DNA from: Mycteria americana
Taxonomy: Eukaryota > Chordata > Aves > Ciconiiformes > Ciconiidae
NCBI RefSeq assembly: GCF_035582795.1
Contig: NC_134370.1
Location: 38,675,501-38,739,500, forward strand
Length of the DNA: 64,000 nt
Direction: 5' to 3'
Positions 48,965 through 62,165 of the stretch are shown piece after piece. The notes under the pieces were generated by a model. That model ran no database searches, had not been told where the DNA came from, and worked only from the letters and a program-made list of their open reading frames with translations. Numbering within the stretch: the stretch's first letter is position 1; each line of letters starts with the position of its first letter. Both the position numbers and the translations under genes were made by a program.

Positions 48965-49589
48965 AACTCAGCAGTATCTTCTGGCAAGGAGTTTTGCAGG
49001 TTAGCACATTAACTGGGTGTGCAACCTATCAACTCCTGTATTGCCACTCAGTTGCAAGTGCCATCTCTTACATCTCCTAGAAAGGGCTAACAAGAGGGTA
49101 CGGGCTGACTTGCCTGTGTTGTTCAGCGACTTGCACACCTCGGTCACGTTCTTTCTCTTCTCCTGTGAACAGAAACAGTCCCAGCAACTAATGCAACCTC
49201 AGAAAGGACAGCTTTAAAAAAACGTGACACTCACTGTAGCAAGGAAGCCTTCCCTCGCCTCTAATCACTGTCAGAGCCTATCTTCCAAAACCTTCTGTTT
49301 GTGCTGGATCGCCCTTCCTGCCCGCTGGAGGGCTCCAGGCAATGCGCCAGCTCCCACAGATACTTCCACGAATGGCTTCAAGACCTCTCTTCACCCCATG
49401 GCAAGAAAAGGACAAGCCAGGCCAGATTCAGCCCAGCTGGAAGTCTTCCTCCTGCGGGAGAGACACGCACCGGGCACGCATACAGCCCTGTGACTCAGAT
49501 GAACAAAAGACGTGGCTAATTGGATGTCACAGCGCTCCCATGGCAAGGAGGGGATGGAGACGGGTTTGGGCTGGCTTGCAGAGTTCAGC
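48965..49589. other. non-coding stretch, nothing recognised
   Basis: Ordinary DNA, GC-richer from about 49220. Overlapping frames in all phases and no repeat. Confidence 0.45.
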
Positions 49590-50030
49590 TTTCTTCTTCG
49601 ACAGGGAAATTTGCAGCATAATTAAAATGAAATGTTGGTGTCTGTGTTGCACGTTGAAATATTGATGGAGGGAGGCATAAAGCATTTTATGAATGCATGC
49701 TTCCATTTTGTGATTTACTGCCCCCAAACACCGTTTTCACAGAACCTACTCGGGAAGAAAGGGGGAGAGATGAAAGAGCAATAGTGGTTTTATCACTGCA
49801 GAAAAAGGGAATGGAATTGGACAAAGTTAAATACAATGTATTGAAAAATAGTCTTTGGCTCTGAACTTTAAATACAGCAGGAGCTCCTTCACACCTGGAA
49901 AGGGTTCATTGAAGTCCATGGAGGTTTTTTGCCCTTCCTTGTGCCATATCACATAATGCTGGGAAGGGGTTACACTGCTTTTAACTATGGTTAAAAAGAG
50001 ATCAAGCCCCTATTTATAAGGAGGCTTGGA
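49590..50030. promoter_or_regulatory. AT-rich candidate regulatory block
   Basis: Contains gcagcataattaaaatgaaa, cacgttgaaatattgatgg, gcataaagcattttatgaatgcatgc and ccattttgtgatttactgcc. Repeat-free. Motif texture only. Confidence 0.3.
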
Positions 50031-52029
50031 ACAAAGTACTCACAGCTGTGTGAGAAGACACACAGGTAGCGCTCTCCATCACCTGCATTTACCTGCCACT
50101 GTGTCTTTATTACTCAGCCCCACCAGCTACAGTTTGGCCAAATGGAAGCCTGACTCCATCTTTATTTCAAAAAAGGAAGAGAGAAAATATTCAGAGAGTT
50201 CTTTAATTAATGACCTGATTACAGCACAGATTAAGACCAGGCCTTTTCTATAGCGAGGGCAGCAGCTAACTCTGACTGAAGTTTATTTGCCACAGGAATA
50301 AGCAGCAAATTTGCCTCCAGGATGAGTGAAATCCCAATTCTTAGCCAAAGATGAGATCTCAGCATCCATCAAACCTTGGACAAGGGGAATGCAGAACAGC
50401 AGGGTACCGACACAGCAACCAGCTCCAACAAGGGCGAAGAAAATCTTGCCAGGATCCAGGAGGACAGTTTAAAATATGTAGTTTTACTTCACTCAGTCAC
50501 TACTGTTTTCCTTTTTGCTCTGCCAAATCAATTAATGAACTGCAGTGAGCAGTCAGGAGTTGCAGAAAACATTATTAGCCCTGGTGAGGGTCAGGCAGGC
50601 AGCCGACCCACGACCCAGCCATCCATGCTACCCACCGAGATCCCTCTCCTGCTATTCCCCAGCCTCGGCTTCTCCTTTTATACCCTCCTGTTCCTCTCTT
50701 CTGCTCCTTATTACCAGATTAAAGCAGGAGAAAGGAGATGCTGGCCCCATATTTGGACTGGGAAAGGGCTGTGCCGAGGTGAGGCTGTGTCTGCGCCCCA
50801 CGGTGAGCCCCTGTTAGCACTGCACATCCCTTGTTTTGGCACTAGACTCACAAGCAACTTTCCCTTTCCTTTCCATCGAACCCCACAAGCAGATGGGGCT
50901 CCAAATTTGGCAGCTGTTTTCCCAGAGTGTGGTAGAAACATCAGCCTGTCACTCCCCAGAACCGCACTTGTTTCAGGGTTTGCATTGCTCACCACCAAAC
51001 AGACTGCAAGCCGTGACTGAAAGAGCAGGGGATGCATGTGGATGTCCCATTTACGAGGTAGCTGTGGGGCTATCGAGGCAGCTCCGCAATGGCAGGGAGA
51101 GCTGGCAGGTCTCTGCTAAAGCACACAGAGCTGGGGAAAGCTTGTGCCTTTTCCCCTTCAGTGTCCCTGGCCTCCTCCTTTCTTCACCAACCCTACAGAA
51201 ACCTACAGAAAGGGAGAGACCTGTTCAGTCCGAGCCAGCTAAGATGGTGACAACAACGTTACACGGACGTATTGCAATATTTTACTCCAGACCAACCTAA
51301 CTGCAATGTTTTCGAATGCACAGCAAAATAGTGCCCCAAATTCCAAGCTGAGGACACACAAATTGAGCGTGACTCTCCAAACTGACCCACACACCCGAAA
51401 AGGAGGATTTGCATTGCCCACGCACAGAAGCACTTGAATCTTTAGGCTAGCACTCAACCTATCCAATTCCAGGCTCCTTGCTCCCAGTCCCAGCCGCTGT
51501 GGGGTCCAACTGGGGTCATGGACAGACACTCATGGAGCAGTTCAATGCACCCAGGATCTGAATCATCCCTTGAGATTCACTCAAGCCGCCTCTCTTGACC
51601 ACGGGGTGAGATTAGATAGCCAGATGCTCCACTTCAGGGTCTATGCTGGCTTGGGCTCAGCGCAGCTCTCGGTGCTACTCCATTTGCAGATGCAGGCATA
51701 ATCTTGTTTCACTTCTTTTAATTACTACTTGTTCCAAAAATGAAGTTCATGTCATTGGACTTCAAATTTACGTTTTCTACTTCCATTTCTTCCAAGTTTC
51801 ATTTCTTTTGGTAAGCCCAAGAACTTGGCTTTCTGAGCCAACTTAAAAATATTAAATTTTTACTGTATCTTTGAATTCAAGCATTTACATGTACAGTTTT
51901 GAACCCCTAGTACAAAGCAGATATTGTCCCATAAGCATACTATAAGCTGAGGCAGAAGAGGCAAAAAAGAGAAGCAAACCCAACAAGGCTGATTATTCAA
52001 AGCTAGCTGGTTGGAAGAGTCCTTACTAG
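50031..52029. other. non-coding stretch, nothing firm
   Basis: A 214-codon plus-strand frame at 50376-51020 and a 154-codon frame at 50836-51300 overlap in different phases and show no domain. No repeat recognised. Confidence 0.42.
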
Positions 52030-52420
52030 CTACATATGCTGTGAAAAAAATACATTTCATTTTAAGGTTTGATTCTGTTTTAACATAGAGAGATGGGATT
52101 TATACAACAGGGCAACTTTTTTGCAAGATGAATTTTTATATGCCATGTTCTCTTTACAAGTAATTCACTCACTGCAATGCAACAAAACACTTTTTGAAGT
52201 CCCTCGATTTACCATTTACTCAGCAGAAAATATCAGCAAGAGAGGTCTGCAGAAAATTGAATATATGCACACATTGAGAAAAACAGTAAGTGATAGATAA
52301 CGCTCAATGAAATTTTATGTGACCAATAGCTGTTGGTGGATATGTGATTTAAAGGTTGCATTAAATATCTGAAGCTTTAACTAATCACTGTATAAATAAC
52401 TTACAGCGGTGGCTTCGGGC
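52030..52420. promoter_or_regulatory. candidate conserved non-coding element
   Basis: About 390 repeat-free AT-rich bases with diverse words: cactgcaatgcaacaaaac, ccctcgatttaccatttactc, gtgatagataacgctcaatg, gaccaatagctg (a CCAAT word) and ggttgcattaaatatctgaag. The density of distinct words resembles vertebrate conserved elements. Conservation is not shown. Confidence 0.35.
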
Positions 52421-55400
52421 AAACAACTGACAGAAGGGTTCTCAGCAGATACAGACACGTATCAACAGAGGTGGCTCCAAGTAAGTTCTGCAGGAAGAGG
52501 AAAAAAGATAATCCCAGAAACGCTACTGGAAAAACAGAGAGCAAAACATGAAAGCTCAAGCAGCGCCTATGCACAGCGGCCTGGGAGGAGCAAGCTGCAA
52601 GAATAACATCTCTTGCTCGTGTCTGGCACCCATGGTGCAGGAGGGAGCAAGGCCTGAATGAGTCTGCAAGATGCAGTGCAATTATCCACCCCTCCCTGGG
52701 CTACCCATGGGACATGGTATCAATGCCACAAAAGGTCAAAGGAGCACACAGAAATTTGCTTGTGCTCAAAATGCACCTTTTTGGTGCTCTGCCTCATGAG
52801 ATTTCCAGAAGTCTCTGGCAGCTCTCACTTTTAGTCTGATGAAACACCCTGAGCCCACAAAACACCCTCGCAACTCACCCCATGAGCACTGCAGCTAAGT
52901 ACAAGCCATCTCCTCTCAATTTGATGAGCATCATGCAAAGCCCACTTTACATTTCTGCAGTTCTTACTGAAAACAGATGGGTAGGCGCTCCCTGCCTCCC
53001 ACACCACCACCGTTTGGGATGGCCAAATGGGTCTTTGGGCAGCAGAGCTTACACCTCTGCGTGGTGTACAACTCCTGATGGGAGTAGCAAAGCTGCTCAG
53101 CCAGCTCAATTCTTCAAAGCATGGCCTTTATTCTCTTTTTTTCTCCCCAACCAACAGGAAAGGACATGCTTTAGGAGAAAGAGAAGAAGGTAACAGGGGC
53201 CAAACCCACCACTCCCACAACATTCATGGATTGGAGGACCACATTGTGTAATCCAAGAGCAGAGGACAAACTTTAGTATCTCAGGAGGCCTCTCTGAGTC
53301 CTTTTAGTTCTTTAATCTACATCATGTTAATCTAACAAAAGGAGTAATTGCTTCAGGGCAGATTCAACTGGCAGGAAGGAAATTACATGACTTCCCAACA
53401 TGACTGAATATTTGCCACGTTACACCGGTATTCAGGAAATAACCTCACAGATGAGCGAAGACAGCGATACCCTCTCATTCTGGAGAGCAAGGCTGAGAGT
53501 GCAGCGGTGGCTTCTCATCACTTCCAGGAAAATACCAGATGTTCAGTGAGATCAGGAAATGCTTCCAAGAAGTGCAACTCCTCCTTCCTGGTTTTGAGGT
53601 TGTGCATACAATTTTGGCCAATTCAGGGTTACCTGTGCGCAGATGCAGCTACACCACTGGCAAAGTTAATTTTTAGTATGGAGAAAGGTAATTCAGACAT
53701 CAATAAGTATTGATCTTCACTTTCTTTCCTTTGTGACCTGAGACACATTCTCAGATTACTTACAAAATTAGGATAATCATACGTTATTTATCTACCTTCA
53801 AAGAGGATCCTGTTCACTTTTTTCCCCTACAGATAATCACTTGGGATAAGAAAGAGAGGCGCTGAAGTTACTGTTCATCTTCTCCAATGAACATACAAGG
53901 GGCAGGGAGACAAAAGAAAGAAAAATATCAGCAAGGTCAGTTTTCACTTGGATGAGGAAGGGACTAGACCGGAAACTACCCTTTTAATGCCACTTTTGGC
54001 TCCTGTTCCTGATGTTGAAATCCAAGAGCTAATGAAGATAGATGGGTTCATCCATGCTGTTGGGGTCTGGATACTAATGAAAATTATGTAATGGTCAAGA
54101 GCTGTCACGGGGTGCATTGATTAATTAGCAGAGCTAGGAGGAGAGTGACTCTACCAACATGTCCGCTCATAACAATAGAGCCCCGATTGGTCAGGGAACA
54201 TATCCAAAAGGAAGAGGAGGCAACCGTAGGCTCGCAGCTCACCTTCACTGCAAGCAACAAAGGCAGAAATTCTTTCAGAGGGCTTGTTTGCATCTCCCAC
54301 CTCCTGCTAGGAAGGGATGTCTCCAGAATGAGTTGCTACAGGAGGAACAGTGCCCTGGGGATGGAGGTGGCCCTTCTCCACTGACCAAAGAGCGTGGCTG
54401 TAGAGCAAGCGATGCAGAAGGTCAGCAGATGGACATTCTGTTTCTCAAAGGATCTGCTGTTTTAAGTGCTGCTTTTCCCTTTCTGCAAGGAGACCTGCAA
54501 CCCTTTCAGACCTGCCCAAGAGACCTCAGCACAGCCTCCATATACAACAATTTTCTGCCTCCTACCTTTTGAGAATACAAACTTTTGCTGAGAATTGGGT
54601 CTTTAACACCTCCGAGGTCTTGATTTCTCCTTCCCTCAATTTCCTACCTGTACAAATAAAACCTCCCCCCATCCATTTCAAGCATAACCTACTCGGAGCA
54701 CGAAATCTCTCTCCCTGTGTGCCTACAGAGCCTGAAAAAAAAAAAAATAACAAGAAGCTTGTTCTGGGGCTTTTCTACACTACTGGAAAACAAACCAAAA
54801 AAAGAATTAACAAAAGTGACTCCTGGAAGAGGAGAGCTGCACTTAAGATAAGCTTACCAGGTGTCTGGAGGAGTGCAGGGAATGATGATGAAATAGCTAT
54901 ATCATATATACACACATTTGTTAGAGCACATACTGACACAGCTGAGAGACACTGACAGCTCTCTGCAGTGTAGGACTAATTTCCAAGCACTGAAAATCAT
55001 CTTGGTGGAAGGCTTAGGAGTAAAAATTATCCAGCCAATCTGACAGAGTGGTCATAATTTCAGCATCTAACATCTCAGTAATGCCTAAACCACAAATTAT
55101 CATTCTGCATCAGCAGAAAGCAGAGGTCTTAATGCTTTTTGTGACACAGCAGACTTGATCACTGGCTATAGTGATTTGGAAAATAAGGTGCTTTTTGCAC
55201 CATGCTTACTGCCAATGAAGATACAGGCACAGGGCAAAGAGGGGGAAGATCCTGGCCTGTTCTCCAGTTTGTTAAAGTTTCCTCCAAGCTCTAAAATATC
55301 CTTTCTGGGGTTTTGTAAGGAAAAAAAGAAAAAGCAATTCCATGCTCTAAAGCAGAGCTAAACCTTTCAGCAGGGTAAATGAAAGCAAGTGAAATAAAAA

Positions 55401-58324
55401 CCAGTATACTATTTCTTCCTCTTAAACTAAACATGGAGCAGATCTCAGGTTGCCTCTCAAATTTCATCAGAAGATGGTACCACAAAGACAGTAAAAAACC
55501 TTCTACTCAACTCACCCCTGCTGGTTGGTAACTTTTGTCAATGAACTGCCTGCAAAACATGACCCAGAACCACAGCGACTACGGTCTGACTTTTCTTGCT
55601 CATAGCCTGTAATGCAAGTATTTTACTGCATTACTTAAAGAAAGATATGTGCCACTAAGGAAAATAGAAGCATTAAGCTGCAGTCCACACCCAAGCTCCA
55701 GAAGAACAATTCAGATTCCAAATTTTACTGTGGAGACAGGGTGGGTAAGACACACCTGATTTCTCACTGGATGGGCTCTCACTCCTTCCCCCCACCCCAA
55801 CAGCCACATCTGTGCACTGGAGAACTGCAGTGACACCAGGAGGGTACCCAAAAATGCAGGTGCTTTTAAAAATCACAGTCTGTCCTTCCTTCTTCCCTCA
55901 CTCCTTATGCTGAATTTGATAGCAAAAGCAAGACTGGATTCTCAAGCACCTATTGGAGTGAGGTACATTCAAATACTTCATGGAGTATCCCTGCTGATTT
56001 AAGACACCTGTCAGTCATATAAGCCACTAGTTACCTGCTTAAGCAGGCAGATCAGCTGCAGCCACCAGGCTTGAGTGAATCAGGCTTCACCTGCTCAATT
56101 GTGCATCAGAAGAGACAGCTGAGTTACCACAGAGCACATGGCCATGTGGGCCTCAAGGGCAAGCTCAAGTCTGCAGCACCACCACGGTATCTGTATTTAT
56201 TTACATGCTGGGCATTCATTGTAAACTGCTGATCAATAGCTGGTTCCTGGAGAGAAACCCTCTCTTTGCTAGGCAATGTTGCTGCTAGTGCACAGAGGTT
56301 GCTTTTTGATCCTGCTGACTTTAAGTGCTTGCTGCCACGGTAGACAGTATCACATCTCCCAGTTGCACTGGAACCGTTGGTCCTTTTTATTAACACAACT
56401 TGCTTGATCCAGGAATAGGAGTTTGGGGAGAAAAATTCCTGTTTTGTTCTCCCTCTTCTTCTGCCCTCGGCCACCGGGTCTGTGTTCCTATCCCAACTGT
56501 TCAACCAACTGTTCCTTCTTCATTTAATTTGCAGGCAGTTTGTCCAAAGCCACAGCCACCACATTGGCTGAGAGGGGAAAGCACCAGTAGATGAGCTCTC
56601 CTGAGCCTGATTCCCCAATATACTCTCGCATTGGAAACCCTCCAGTCCCCTGAACAACGTCTCCCCATTGTGGGGCACACTCCTGCTCCTCACCTTCCCT
56701 TTGTGTGGCCAGCATGAGGACCAAGCTCTCACAAGGACCCCCCTCTGGAGGGCTCATGGTTCAGAGCAGTCCTACAAGACATCCTCCTTCCAGAAAACAT
56801 CAGCTCTCTTTCCCAGCACTACAAGATGTCACCAACATCCTGACTCTTTGTGGTGCCTCAAGCAGACAGCAGCAGCACCTGGTGAAAGCTATCTTACCAC
56901 AGGACATTAGCTCTGAGGTAACAACACAGGGCAGCTGCTGCCACCAAGCAATGTCCCCCAGGAGTTCACGGTACCGGTGATTTTCCACTTCAGGTCAGAA
57001 ACAACCACCTCCCTTTCTCCTTCCTCCCCACCAGCTTCAATGCTTCACCTTTGCAAGGGCATAAACCCAGCCTACGCCAAGTAGCAATTTCCAAGGCCAG
57101 TTCAGGGTACTACTCAGACAACCTTCAACAGCACCTCAGAGGGATGTAAGCAGAGGTCCAAGAGCTGAGGCAAACCATTACGAGTAACAGGTCCCTCCTT
57201 TTGAGCCCAAAGCCCCTCCAAGATACAGCTGTCACAGGAGGGAGCAGAGGCGGCTGGAATTAAGCACAGCTCCATTTTGCTGTAGCACATCAGCAAACTT
57301 CCAGCCCAGGCTGTGAATCAGTGACAGTTTGTAGTATTTCATCTCTCCCCTCCTTGCCATGCCTGCCACAAGAACTCTTTATCCTCAGACTTTGAAGCGA
57401 GCTGCTACATTATTTAATTTGCTACCCACAAGGGGTGAAGCACAGTGGCATTTCGGTTTCTTAAGATTGCTGCGTACACAATTTTCCCATTAATTTTTAT
57501 CCTGCTTTGAACAAACAGTGCAGACAGCATGGTCCAGTGGTCATTCCCACTAATACCAAGAACAAGCAAAGCAGATGAATTCAGATTGTAAGAAGCAGTA
57601 CAAACTCATTAGGCTGGGGAGAAATAGAGGTGGTAATATAAATAAGAGAGTAACCTCATCAAAAGAGTATGTTTAATGCTTACAAGTTAAAAAAAAAAAA
57701 AAAATCAGCACTGCACCTGACATGAATTTCACACACAAGTTTCTGCTATCAGATTTTGCATTTAAAAAAAAAAAAAAAAAGGCAAATCTTGCCAATGTAT
57801 CTCCAGCAGCTCCCCCTCCGCCACACTCCATGCCTGGATATTACCCCTGTGCTTCCAGCAATATGATACACTTCACCCAGCTCACCTACCACCCTTCTGG
57901 GAAGGCTGGAGATGAAGCTGAGCACCTGCTGAGTGCCCAAACAGACTCCCACAGACAGTCTGAGAGGGACAAACACACCCAGCAGGGGACCATTTATCAC
58001 CAAAAAAAAAAAAAAAAATCACTCCCTCTGCTCTCTCAGCCCTGATCGGAGAAAAAAAAAAAATACTATGAAACATCTCTAAAAGGCAGCTCTGGGAAAT
58101 AAAATTCACAACTCTACTGTAGAGCAAAGCTCCTGGAGTTGGCCACTGTGCCCTCTACCAGCCTCACCATGTGCCATGGCCCATAAACTACCTGTCTCCG
58201 TCTCCAAGGAAATCACTGCCTTAGCACATTTCTTTCTCCACTCACCTATCATCATCCCCTGTACCTTACAGCCACTCTCTCCTTCTAAAGCAACCACGTG
58301 TTAAATATCTCACAAACCTCCGAG
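52421..58324. other. non-coding stretch with A-runs
   Basis: No gene recognised. A-runs lie near 54736-54748, 57687-57703, 57763-57780, 58000-58018 and 58050-58062. The pieces 53270-53480 and 57440-57700 are AT-rich and might hold elements. Frames of up to 137 codons are not protein-like. Confidence 0.42.
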
Positions 58325-58460
58325 CTACTGTTTTCAACTCATTTGGCTTTGAAGCCTGCCGTTTCTAGTTCCGATCGAAGAGGACCTTGTATGCCCAAAA
58401 GCTTGTCTACCTTCTCTAATCCTACCTTCTAATCCTGCCCAATAAAAGGTCTATACAGAC
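58325..58460 (+). repeat. possible ancient amniote interspersed-repeat tail
   Basis: The block tatgcccaaaagcttgtcta followed by tctaatcc and cccaataaaaggtcta resembles a repeated tail seen in amniote genomes (an 'aaagcttgtct ... ccaataaaaggta' pattern). I recall that pattern from turtle and crocodilian sequence and cannot name its family with confidence. The AATAAA in it could also act as a poly(A) signal. The upstream 130 bases look unrelated to anything I know. Confidence 0.35.
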
Positions 58461-59934
58461 AGATCTTGCCTTTACATCCACACCCAGGGCCCCTCTCCTG
58501 TCCCTACCTCAGGGTGGCTTACTGCAAGACCTGCAATTGGGAAGCTGGAAATAAAACCCAAGGACTTCCAGGACTTGAAAACACCACTGGTAACCAAAGA
58601 CCTCTAGCAGTCTGGCTGGAGAGACATCCTCAATGCTTATGTATTTACAGGCGAGCACACCCCAGGAGCGGCACCGATGCTTTGGTGCACACCAAAAGAT
58701 CTGGAGGTGCTTCTCGTGAGAAACAATTTGGTCATGAAGGTCCAGCTAAAGAGCCACTTTGCTGAGCGCAGCCACTCTTTGGCAGAGCTGATAACGTCAG
58801 CAATCACTCCTGGTTTTCCGGATCAGATGGGTTTCTGAGAGTCCCAACCCTGTGCCCTCCTGCCAGGGGCTGCGGTTCCAGGGAGTTCTCCTGTTTCTCA
58901 GCATTTTCCTGACCCCTAGTGACAAGACGTGGCTGTACAGCAGTCGCTTAACATGCAGCGCCCAACTCTTCCCACATAAACAAGGAGCAAAACTCACTCT
59001 TTAAGACAGGAGAAAGGTTTCCAGATCCATCAAGATACTCGCCCTCCGCCACCCCTGCAAATTTGCCAGAAAATCCAACATGTTTAGTAAAGAAAATCAA
59101 ATTTGGACTGAAAGTCAGGAAACAAACTGAATACAAGACGTTTCCCTTGCACCAGGCTCCAGCTGTGCCGAGGGAAGCAGGGTTACCTGATTAATCCATC
59201 AGCAGACTGGACAAAGCACGGGCTGGGGAGAAGGCAGTTTTGATGTATTACCTTCCCCCAGGGCACATGCATCCTGTTGCAGGGAATAGAAAGGCCTTGG
59301 CAGGGCAGCAAACTGCATGATCTCACCACCGTCCACCATGGACCATGGAGCAAACTCCTGGCGACCTTGAGGACAAGACTTGTGACACAAGAGTACATTA
59401 GCTGCCAGGGCCCATGGCCTTTGTTTTTGTCATGCCACTTGGTTTCAAGGACAAACGCAGAGTCGAAGCAGTATTATTCTGGCTCAGCTCTTGAGTTTTC
59501 AAATCTAATTCATGCTAGGCTTCTCCGTGCATCGGCTAGCAATGGGTTGTCTCTTCCAGCACCAGTTTGACACAGGAGAAGGCATCCATGGCAATGTGCA
59601 CTCAGGTTTGCATCATCCTCCTCCTCTGGGAAACATCCCTTCAATGCAACATGTCTTCACTCCCAGATGCTGATATTCCACCATCTTGCACACAGTTGTC
59701 CCCCACTTTGGTATTCATGTCTCCTACACATTAGAAGTGGTTATGCCACTTTTATTGCCATTTTTTTCAGTCTAGCCTTCTCTAGGGGTACCTGCCCGCT
59801 GCCTGACATCAAGGGCCTTTACCTAAAGCATCATGTGAGCAGACCAGAGAAGCCCACATTTGTACCAGCCTCTGATTTATTTCATTCATTGTGCTGAGGC
59901 CAATTCCTGGCCCTCATTGACTTTGATGAAACGA
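58461..59934. other. non-coding stretch, nothing recognised
   Basis: Average-GC DNA with overlapping frames on both strands and no recognised repeat or domain. Confidence 0.45.
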
Positions 59935-60115
59935 TGCTACAAGAGGAAGTCTCACACAGGAATAATTAACGATTTATCTCTATTTATCGGGCCCTTTTGT
60001 CAACTTAAACTTGTCACAACTGCCATAAATCCCCTCCAGTGCTAAACAAACTCTTTAATTAAATCTATTGTGCCACAAGAGCAATGCTTCAGATACCAGC
60101 AGAGTAGTCAATGAT
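59935..60115. promoter_or_regulatory. short candidate regulatory block
   Basis: Contains ggaataattaacgatttatc, ctatttatcgggcccttttg and ctctttaattaaatctattg. It keeps two CpGs in AT-rich context and lies about 3.8 kb before the CpG-island promoter. Confidence 0.3.
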
Positions 60116-62039
60116 GAAAGAGGTTGGCCCATCCTGGCTTAAGACACCCTTTGGGGGCTGAGGTTCACCAGGGGATTGCGACCCTGTCCCAGGCTACTCA
60201 CACAAAAGCCATTAACAGGGATGCAAACTCTGAAAATATATTCCCGGTGAATTCCTGAGGCACTGCAGCTGGTTAATTGTTTCCCTGCTGACTAAGCAGT
60301 TGTCCCCCCTGCCCACAACACATGAATTTCAGTCTCATCAAAGGAGCAACCTCAAAGCCATAGATACATGGACAATTCGGTACCCACCAGGCAAAAATCT
60401 GTTTCCCCATCTCATGGGTTGCTAAACAGTCCTCCTGCCCTGCGTCTCCCCATTCAGGGAAAAGAGGTGAGGCATAGCAAGCCCTTCCCCCTCCCAAACG
60501 GTGGGAAGAAGGAACGGCAGATGGTGCCAGACCTGAAGAAGTGCCAAGCACATCAGTTAAAGGTGAAGCAAACTAACAGCACACCCAGGATTTTCTAAAG
60601 GCGTTCTCTAAGGAGCAGGGACATCCTGACACAGGATCTAGTTCACATCCTGTCTCCAGCTGCAGCCAGAAGTGGACCTGGGAAATGCAAGAACAGAGCA
60701 AGCACAAATGAAGCTTCTCCCTTTTTCTGCCTTCACCTACTTTCAGCCCAGAAGATCTTCACATGATGTGCGTTTTCTATTTAGTAACCCCCACTGGGTC
60801 CCTCCCGGACGTGACAGACAAACCTCTCCCATGCAGTGTTGGAGGACACCCACCCTTCTTCCAAAGTACAATATAAAACAAACACCCAGCCCTGTAACTG
60901 CACCTTGCTTGAGATAAAGACTCTTTCTGCCAGTGTCATCAGCAAACATCTCACTGCTGAGTCAGCGGCTCTGCTAACAGCCCGTCCAACGCAAACTTGC
61001 ATTGCAGCAAACAAGATGGCAGAAGGCATCACTTTCTTTGCTGATTAATCCCATTTGGCTCGCGAGAGGGCCCAAGATGCAAAGGCAGAGTGAATTCACC
61101 ATGACTTGAACCGTGCTAATACTAACCCCACGGGTCAGTGGTTCCCAAGGGACACCTCGAAAAGCACACCTGCAGAAAGATGACCTTGAGCACATTTTTA
61201 ATATTGTTAAATGAGCAGCCAGCACAAACTGTGGGGAGATAAAAAAACAGAAAAGAAAAAAAAACCTCAAACCACGTGGGGGGAAAAAAACACACCAAAT
61301 AAAGCCACTTGTTGCTGTGTTGGAGAGTCCTAAGCTCCTGCAGGGAGCTTCCCTCTTCTGGAAGCAGCAAGGATCATGTTCTCCACATCTCTTATGTGAT
61401 TGTAAGCAGTCACACGTTGCAGCCAGTACTTTCAGAGAAGGAAACTAGTATCCCTCTTCCCTCAAAAGGACCATGAAAATGTTTCAGGGAATGTGAAATG
61501 AGAAAGGGGGGGAATTCAAAAAGCAAATCTTGAGATGGGAGATACGGATCTCAACCAAAGCAGTTTTCAGGGTCAGGTACACTTTATTAAAAAAGTATTT
61601 ACAAAAATAATAATAGCAGGTGAGTGGCATGAGAGCTCCTTCCAAATATGCAGAAGCAATGCACACACGTGGGTTTAGCTGCCATTGACCTAGCTCAAAG
61701 AAGCACAGCTCTAAACTAGACAACAAGGGAGGAAAAAAGAAAAAAATCTGTTGCCAGTAAACAAGCACACCCCTTGCACAGGGCTGCAAACTGCTCTGAG
61801 CAAACACCTTGCCCAACATCACTCAATTAATCATTAAAAGCAAATCTAAAGAGTCTCATCTCAAAAAGAGAAATTAAAGCTGTGCAGAGGGGCACTTTCA
61901 TCCACTTAGGGGTTCAGGGGTCGGAGACAGCCAAAGAATCCCCCTGGCCACAATTTCACACCGTAGACCGAGGAAAATGACAACTGCCCCGTTGACACTT
62001 TTCAGCAAAAGCACATCCCTCTGCGAGAGCTCTCTCACG
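60116..62039. other. non-coding stretch, nothing recognised
   Basis: No gene or repeat family recognised. The 98 to 112-codon minus-strand frames near 60974-61270 and 61484-61822 are phenylalanine/leucine-rich artefacts of A-rich DNA. Confidence 0.45.
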
Positions 62040-62165
62040 TGTAAGGTTGGCAGTTAAGGCTTGATTTATAACCTAGGAAAGAAAATGCCATTACAAAGGA
62101 GCTGGGTAATCAGTAGACACTGTATAATTAATCGTTTTTCTCCTGATGTTCTCCAACCACAGAAA
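62040..62165. promoter_or_regulatory. short AT-rich candidate element upstream of the promoter
   Basis: Contains cttgatttataacctagg, gccattacaaaggagc and ggtaatcagtagacactgtataattaatcg, about 1.5 kb from the CpG island. Motif evidence only. Confidence 0.25.

Noticed and set aside
50376..51020. 214-codon plus-strand open frame
   Set aside because: No recognisable domain, overlapped by other frames of similar length, no splice or promoter context.
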